64,000 nt of DNA, from positions 186,001 through 250,000 of the forward strand of contig NZ_FOZW01000007.1 of the NCBI RefSeq assembly GCF_900116195.1, written 5' to 3'. This DNA comes from Alloyangia pacifica. Lineage in GTDB: Bacteria > Pseudomonadota > Alphaproteobacteria > Rhodobacterales > Rhodobacteraceae. Below are positions 59,698 to 64,000 of this stretch, in pieces; position 1 is the stretch's first letter, and each line of letters opens with the position of its first letter. A program made the position numbers and the translations under genes. Below the pieces are notes generated by a model. It did no database searches, was not told where the DNA came from, and saw only the letters and a list, made by a program, of their open reading frames with translations.

Positions 59698-59811
59698 CCC
59701 CAGATCCGCCCTGTTTCCTTCTGCAAAGCAAATGGGCATGACAGCGGTACGACGGTTCGAGTGCCGTCAGGTCATTTAGGGGAGGGGAATTTGCCGCCAC
59801 CCGGTGCCGGA

Positions 59812-59891
59812 ATCCGGGTCGGGCGCACCGCTCGCTCTGCGCCCCGGTCCGGATACACACAAGCCACGGACGGGGCCGGCGGTTGCCGGCC
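59812..59891 (-). terminator. Double hairpin after cfa
   Basis: On the minus strand, GGCCGGC/GCCGGCC (59874-59891, loop of 4 nt) is 15 nt beyond the cfa stop. It is followed by a longer stem: GGGCGCA/TGCGCCC (59821-59844) extended by ATCCGG/CCGGAT (59812-59854). There is no U-run, so termination may be partial. Confidence 0.5.
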
Positions 59892-59906
59892 AATAGTGCG
59901 GCATTC

Positions 59907-61139
59907 CTACTGCGCGGCGTGCAGCAGTTCCGCTTCGCTGTGCCCGTGCAGATAGTCGCGCGTCGTCGGCACGGCGTATTGCTTCTTCGACAGCTGAAGG
60001 TGGAAGACGCCCTGCCGGGTTTCCTCGAAGGCCGCCTCGCAGACCACCAGGTAGAGACGCCACATGCGGATGAAGCGCTCGTCGTAGCCAAGCTCGCGCA
60101 CTTTCGGAAGCGCCGTTTCGAAGCGCCGGCGCCAGTGATTGAGTGTCGGGCCGTAGTGGCCGCGCAGCACCTCGACGTCGGTGGCCCAGAGCCCCGATCT
60201 TTCGATCGCGGCGGACACTTCCGACAGGCTGGGCACGTAGCCGCCGGGGAAGATGTACTTGTCGATCCACGGCGAGGTGGGCACAGGCGGCGCGGTGTGG
60301 CCGATGGTGTGGATCAGAGCGACACCGTCGGACGTCAGCATATCCTGCACTTTCGAGAAATACTCCTGCAGGTGGGGATAGCCGACGTGTTCAAGCATCC
60401 CGACCGAGACGATGCGGTCGAAGCGGTCCTCGATCTTGCGGTAATCGAGCAGGCGGAATTCGGTCCTGTCCGCAAGCCCGGCCTCCTCGGCGCGGCGCTT
60501 GGCGGTGGCGAGCTGGTTCTCGGACAGGGTGACCCCGGTGACATGTGCGCCGTAGTCGCGCGCCAAGGTCAGCGCCATGCCGCCCCAGCCGCAGCCGATA
60601 TCGAGCACTTTCATGCCGGGCTTCAGCAACAACTTGTGCGCGATATGGTCCTTCTTGGCCTTCTGCGCCGCCTCGAGACTGACGTCCGGATCGGCGAAGT
60701 AGGCGCAGGAATATTGCATGTCCTCGTCGAGGAAGAGCCGGTAGAGGTCGTCGGAGATGTCGTAGTGGTGCTTTACGTTGGACTGCGAGCGCAGCGGGTT
60801 GTTGCGCTGCTCGATGCCGCGCAGGGCAACCCGCGTCCGGTCCATGGCGGTAAACCAGCTGGGCATCTTCCCCGATTGCTGGTTGCGGACCAGAAGCGCG
60901 ACGAACTCGTAGAGCTTGTGCGGGGCACAGTCGATTCTGCCGTCCGTGTAGCCTTCGCCGAGCGCCATCACCGGGTTCCGGCAAAGCTCCCTGATGATGC
61001 TGTCATCGGTGAGCGACACCTCGGCGGTCGGTCCCCCGCCGGGGCCGTAGTCGCGGCTGGTGCCGTCGGGCCAGGTGACCCGCAACCGGCCTTCCACAAT
61101 GAGTCTTTTCAGAATGCGTTCGAGGACGGATTGCCACAT
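59907..61139 (-). CDS. cfa: Cyclopropane-fatty-acyl-phospholipid synthase family methyltransferase
   Basis: A 410-residue SAM-dependent enzyme adding a methylene bridge to double bonds of membrane phospholipids, which stabilises membranes under stress. The substrate-binding part includes PVMALGEGYTDGRIDCAPHK and NVKHHYDISDDLYRLFLDED (the HYD motif), followed by MQYSCAYF. The SAM loop is KVLDIGCGWGGMALTLARDY (about residues 187-206). The catalytic part includes SVGMLEHVGYPHLQEYFSKV and YIFPGGYVPSLSEVSAAIER. The ATG at 61139 gives the normal N-terminus MWQSVLERILKRLIVEGRLR; an 11-residue upstream extension is possible. It diverges from aspS. Confidence 0.93.
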   Translation of the reverse strand: MWQSVLERILKRLIVEGRLRVTWPDGTSRDYGPGGGPTAEVSLTDDSIIRELCRNPVMALGEGYTDGRIDCAPHKLYEFVALLVRNQQSGKMPSWFTAMDRTRVALRGIEQRNNPLRSQSNVKHHYDISDDLYRLFLDEDMQYSCAYFADPDVSLEAAQKAKKDHIAHKLLLKPGMKVLDIGCGWGGMALTLARDYGAHVTGVTLSENQLATAKRRAEEAGLADRTEFRLLDYRKIEDRFDRIVSVGMLEHVGYPHLQEYFSKVQDMLTSDGVALIHTIGHTAPPVPTSPWIDKYIFPGGYVPSLSEVSAAIERSGLWATDVEVLRGHYGPTLNHWRRRFETALPKVRELGYDERFIRMWRLYLVVCEAAFEETRQGVFHLQLSKKQYAVPTTRDYLHGHSEAELLHAAQ

Positions 61140-61254
61140 TGCCGGACCCCCACTGTCTCTTGTTGTTTGCAAACGATCGAAAACGTTTGGAATCGCAAAA
61201 AGGTTCCCAGACGTTACAGCATGAACGAATTATGGCAAATCCTGAGCGGCTCCC

Positions 61255-61283
61255 TTGACTTCCCGCGGCTCTAGCGGTGTATC
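61255..61283 (+). promoter_or_regulatory. Sigma-70-type promoter of aspS
   Basis: TTGACT (61255-61260), a 17-nt spacer and TGTATC (61278-61283). The -35 box is near consensus and the -10 weaker. It lies 39 bp before the aspS ATG. Confidence 0.45.
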
Positions 61284-61322
61284 GGCGCCTAACTTTCCAG
61301 CAGTTTCCGAAGGGCAAGAGCC

Positions 61323-63104
61323 ATGCATGCCTATCGCAGCCATACCTGCGCAGATCTGACCAAGGCCAACGTCGGCGAGACCGTCCGTCTCTCCGGCTGG
61401 GTGAACCGTATCCGCGATCACGGCGGCATTCTCTTTATCGACCTGCGCGACCATTACGGCATCACGCAAGTCCTGTGCGACCCCGACAGCGCCGCTTTCG
61501 CGGACGTCGAAAAGGTGCGCTCCGAGTGGTGCATCCGCATCGACGGCGAGGTGAAGGCCCGCGATCCCGAGCTGGTCAACCCCAAGCTCCCGACCGGTGA
61601 AGTCGAAGTCTTCGTGCGCGAGATCGAGGTGCTGGGCGCGTCGAACGAGCTGCCGCTGATGGTCTTCGGCGAGCAGGAGTACCCGGAAGAGACCCGCCTG
61701 CGCTATCGCTACCTCGACCTGCGCCGCGAGAGCATGCAGCGCAACATGACCCTGCGCTCGGACGTGGTCGCCTCGATCCGCCGCCGCATGTGGGACAACA
61801 ACTTCCGCGAGTTCCAGACGCCGATCATTACCGCGTCCTCGCCCGAAGGCGCGCGCGACTTCCTCGTGCCGTCGCGCCTGCACCCGGGCAAGTTCTACGC
61901 GCTGCCGCAGGCGCCGCAGCAGTTCAAGCAGCTGATCATGGTGTCGGGTTACGACAAGTACTTCCAGATCGCGCCCTGCTTCCGCGACGAGGACCCGCGC
62001 GCCGACCGCTCGCCGACCGACTTCTACCAGCTCGACATGGAGATGAGCTTCGTCGAGCAGCAGGACGTCTTCGACACAATCTCTCCGGTGATCGCGGGCA
62101 TCTTCGAGGAGTTCGGCGGTGGCCGGAAGGTCGACGCCCCCGGCGAATGGCCGCAGATCTCCTACCGCGATGCGGCGAAGTGGTACGGCACCGACAAGCC
62201 CGACCTGCGCAACCCAATCAAGATGCAGGACTGCTCCGAGCACTTCCGCGGCTCCGGCTTCGCGATCTTCGCCAAACTGCTCGAGCAGGAAGGCACCGAG
62301 GTCCGGGCCATCCCCGCGCCCACCGGCGGCTCGCGTAAGTTCTGCGACCGGATGAACGCCTTTGCCCAGAAAGAGGGTCTGCCCGGCATGGGCTACATCT
62401 TCTGGCGCGACCAGGGCGAGGGCATCGAAGCGGCCGGCCCGCTCGCCAAGAACATCGGCCCGGAGCGCACCGAGGCGATCCGCCAGCAGCTCGGCCTCGA
62501 CGTCGGCGACGCGGCCTTCTTCCTCGGCGGCAAGCCCTCGAGCTTCGAGCGCGTGGCGGGCAAGGCGCGCGACGTGATCGGTGCCGAGCTGGGCCTGACC
62601 GAGACCGACCGTTTCGCCTTTGCCTGGATCGTCGACTTCCCGATCTACGAGAAGGACGACGAGACCGGCGACATCGACTTCGAGCACAACCCGTTCTCGA
62701 TGCCGCAGGGTGGCATGGACGCGCTGAACGGCGATCCGCTCGACGTGCGTGGCTACCAGTACGACCTCGCCTGCAACGGCTACGAACTGGTCTCGGGCGC
62801 GATCCGGAACCACAAGCCGGAGATCATGCTCAAGGCCTTCGAAATCGCCGGTTACGGCGAGGACGAGGTGAAGAGCCGCTTCGGCGCTCTCTATCAGGCC
62901 TTCCACTACGGCGCCCCGCCGCACGGTGGCTGCGCGGCCGGCATCGACCGGATCGTTATGCTGCTGGCGGATGAGCAGAACATCCGCGAGGTCATCATGT
63001 TCCCGATGAACCAGCGCGCCGAGGACCTGATGATGCAGGCACCCTCCGTGCCTGCCTCGGACCAGCTGATGGAATTGTCGCTGCGGGTCATCCCGCAGGA
63101 GTGA
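61323..63104 (+). CDS. aspS: Aspartyl-tRNA synthetase, bacterial type
   Basis: A 593-residue class II synthetase that charges tRNA with Asp. The anticodon-binding domain holds [20 protein letters not shown] (about residues 23-42); motif 2 is [20 protein letters not shown] (about 220-239); the bacterial GAD insertion spans about 290-430; and motif 3 is [20 protein letters not shown] (about 538-557). His33 in RDHGG, where E. coli AspRS has Leu, is a marker linked to non-discriminating enzymes that also charge tRNA-Asn, later amidated by GatCAB. This is inferred, not shown. The gene is followed after 5 bp by a restriction-endonuclease-like gene. Confidence 0.96.
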   Translation: MHAYRSHTCADLTKANVGETVRLSGWVNRIRDHGGILFIDLRDHYGITQVLCDPDSAAFADVEKVRSEWCIRIDGEVKARDPELVNPKLPTGEVEVFVREIEVLGASNELPLMVFGEQEYPEETRLRYRYLDLRRESMQRNMTLRSDVVASIRRRMWDNNFREFQTPIITASSPEGARDFLVPSRLHPGKFYALPQAPQQFKQLIMVSGYDKYFQIAPCFRDEDPRADRSPTDFYQLDMEMSFVEQQDVFDTISPVIAGIFEEFGGGRKVDAPGEWPQISYRDAAKWYGTDKPDLRNPIKMQDCSEHFRGSGFAIFAKLLEQEGTEVRAIPAPTGGSRKFCDRMNAFAQKEGLPGMGYIFWRDQGEGIEAAGPLAKNIGPERTEAIRQQLGLDVGDAAFFLGGKPSSFERVAGKARDVIGAELGLTETDRFAFAWIVDFPIYEKDDETGDIDFEHNPFSMPQGGMDALNGDPLDVRGYQYDLACNGYELVSGAIRNHKPEIMLKAFEIAGYGEDEVKSRFGALYQAFHYGAPPHGGCAAGIDRIVMLLADEQNIREVIMFPMNQRAEDLMMQAPSVPASDQLMELSLRVIPQE

Positions 63105-63109
63105 CACCC

Positions 63110-63841
63110 ATGCTAGAGACGCTCAGATCCCGCGGCTTCGATGTCGAAGTGCGCAACCACGCCGCGGCGATCCTGAGCGTCGACTTCCCCGAGGAGACCG
63201 CCGAGCTGGTCGAGACGCTCTCGGAGTTCACAATCGAACTTTCAGAGCTGATCGCCGGCGGCGGCGGCGAGTCGGGGCAGACCCAGAGGTTGCGGCGCGC
63301 GCTCAGCGCCCGCGGCTGGGAAAAGCACAACTTCCTTGTTCAGACCATCGTCGACGGCGTTGAGCGCGAGGCGATCTCGCATGAGATCGACCACGTGCGC
63401 CGCGCCGGGGCGGGGCGGCTGGCGCTCGAGATCGAGTGGAACAACAAGGACCCGTTCTTCGACCGCGATCTCGAGAATTTCCAGCGCCTGCACGCGCAGT
63501 CGGCGATCTCTCTGGGGATCGTGGTGACCCGCGGCTCGACGTTGCAGGACCGCATGCTGCCGCGCATCCGCGGCTGGCTCGAGGCGCAGGGGCTGCAGTC
63601 CGAAGAGGACCTGCAGCGGCTCGGTATCGGTGATCGCACAGCCAAGCAGCGCGCCGCGGTCGAGGCGCAGGTGGCCAAGGGCATGACCTTCCCCGAAGCC
63701 TTTGCCCGCAAGTTCGTGGCCGACAAGTTCGGCACCGCGACGACCCATTGGTCGAAGTTGGAAGAGCGCGTGCGCCGCGGCGTCGGCAATCCGTGCCCGC
63801 TGGTGCTGATCGGCCTGCCGGACGCGATCCTGCTGGGCTGA
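63110..63841 (+). CDS. BglII/BstYI-family type II restriction endonuclease-like protein
   Basis: A 243-residue protein. The nuclease core is visible as HEIDHVRRAGAGRLALEIEW followed by NNKDPFFDRDLENFQRLH (residues 91-128). Asp94 and the Glu107-x-Glu109 pair fit the D...ExE form of the PD-(D/E)xK site used by BamHI, BglII and BstYI, and the WNNKDPFFDRDL string is characteristic of the BglII family. The C-terminal GVGNPCPLVLIGL matches the family ending. The ATG at 63110 has AGGAG 8 nt upstream; a GTG at 63101 overlapping the aspS stop is an alternative. No methyltransferase gene is seen on either side. Codon use is like that of its neighbours, which speaks against recent acquisition. Cleavage site and activity are unproven. 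Confidence 0.75.
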   Translation: MLETLRSRGFDVEVRNHAAAILSVDFPEETAELVETLSEFTIELSELIAGGGGESGQTQRLRRALSARGWEKHNFLVQTIVDGVEREAISHEIDHVRRAGAGRLALEIEWNNKDPFFDRDLENFQRLHAQSAISLGIVVTRGSTLQDRMLPRIRGWLEAQGLQSEEDLQRLGIGDRTAKQRAAVEAQVAKGMTFPEAFARKFVADKFGTATTHWSKLEERVRRGVGNPCPLVLIGLPDAILLG

Positions 63842-63853
63842 TGGGCGGAGGAT

Positions 63854-64000
63854 AGCCGGGCGCGTGCCAGCCCGTGGGGGGGGCGCAGCTACATGCGTGG
63901 TTTGCGCTTTGATCCAGCCACGTCCGGATGACTTTCGAGCGGTGCGCTTCGCTGGAAAAGCGCCATCCCGCCGGGACCGGCAGGCGATTTCCGGGTGGCT
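63854..64000. repeat. Second copy of the dispersed palindromic element (reaches window edge)
   Basis: A sequence starting AGCCGGGCGCGTGCCAGCCC and containing GCCCGTGGGG, TGCGCTTTGATCCAGCCA, TCCGGA, AAGCGCCATCCCGCCGGGAC and GGCAGGCG in the same order as the reverse complement of 56034-56174. The ends are inverted but imperfect. It begins 13 bp after the endonuclease stop codon. The copy may continue past the window. Confidence 0.65.

Larger units (their letters stand above)
59587..59906. other. Intergenic region between cfa and carB (320 bp)
   Basis: Both flanking genes are leftward. The right part (59812-59891) holds two hairpins that probably end the cfa transcript; the left part (59670-59697) holds a likely carB promoter, leaving a leader of about 75 nt. 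No gene was seen. Confidence 0.5.

Overview
The window is GC-rich, densely packed chromosomal DNA from an alphaproteobacterium, most likely a marine Rhodobacterales of the Roseobacter group. This rests on the gene set: GlcDEF, ModEABC, a MoxR/DUF58/DUF4159 cluster, DUF1523, DUF6478 and DUF5928-type proteins, an accD-folC pair and a CarB-CfaB-AspS neighbourhood. The genus cannot be fixed from sequence alone. No rRNA, tRNA, CRISPR array, transposase, prophage or plasmid gene was seen. About 58 protein genes are supported.

Layout. 1-4.5 kb: envelope and polysaccharide-type genes (partial membrane protein, GT4 glycosyltransferase, SnoaL-like, DUF805 and DUF1523 proteins). 4.6-8.6 kb: creatinase, succinate-semialdehyde dehydrogenase and an arylformamidase-like hydrolase. 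8.6-11.6 kb: a periplasmic molybdopterin-domain protein diverging from a large secreted phytase/esterase-like protein preceded by a convincing Pho box. 11.6-14.3 kb: LysR regulator diverging from a quinone-oxidoreductase-like gene, then a GNAT acetyltransferase. 14.4-16.7 kb: hsp20 with a sigma-32-type promoter and a possible ROSE-like RNA thermometer, then two overlapping tandem trypsin-like proteases. 16.7-20.8 kb: glycolate oxidase operon glcDEF with a palindromic operator candidate. 20.9-22.4 kb: HemJ/CopD-like and DUF599 membrane proteins and a small secreted protein, with two abutting perfect palindromes.

22.4-29.2 kb: a four-gene operon moxR - DUF58 - BatA/DUF4159 - GATase-like membrane protein. 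30.0-32.6 kb: a divergent sulfotransferase/GT14 glycosyltransferase pair, suggesting a sulfated glycan. 32.6-40.7 kb: HIT protein, orphan ABC-2 type ATPase, small zinc-finger protein, AEC permease, S-formylglutathione hydrolase, a coupled YaiI-HAD-hydrolase run, MFS permease and ZapE. 41.1-43.3 kb: folC and accD. 43.5-48.1 kb: CPBP protease, lipoprotein, DUF6478 protein, EamA permease and a GntR regulator. 48.2-51.2 kb: molybdate uptake operon modEABC with a ModE-like operator. 51.4-56.0 kb: a complete branched-chain-amino-acid-type ABC transporter (SBP, two permeases, two ATPases) with an attenuating hairpin after the SBP gene. 56.2-63.8 kb: carB, cfa, aspS and, directly behind aspS, a BglII/BstYI-family restriction endonuclease with no methyltransferase in view.

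The most interesting items are the orphan endonuclease coupled to aspS; a dispersed element of about 140 bp with 20-bp terminal inverted repeats, present near 56.1 kb and again at the right edge; a second dispersed hairpin/TATTT repeat family at gene ends; the hsp20 leader as an RNA thermometer candidate; and the Pho box in front of the phytase-like gene.
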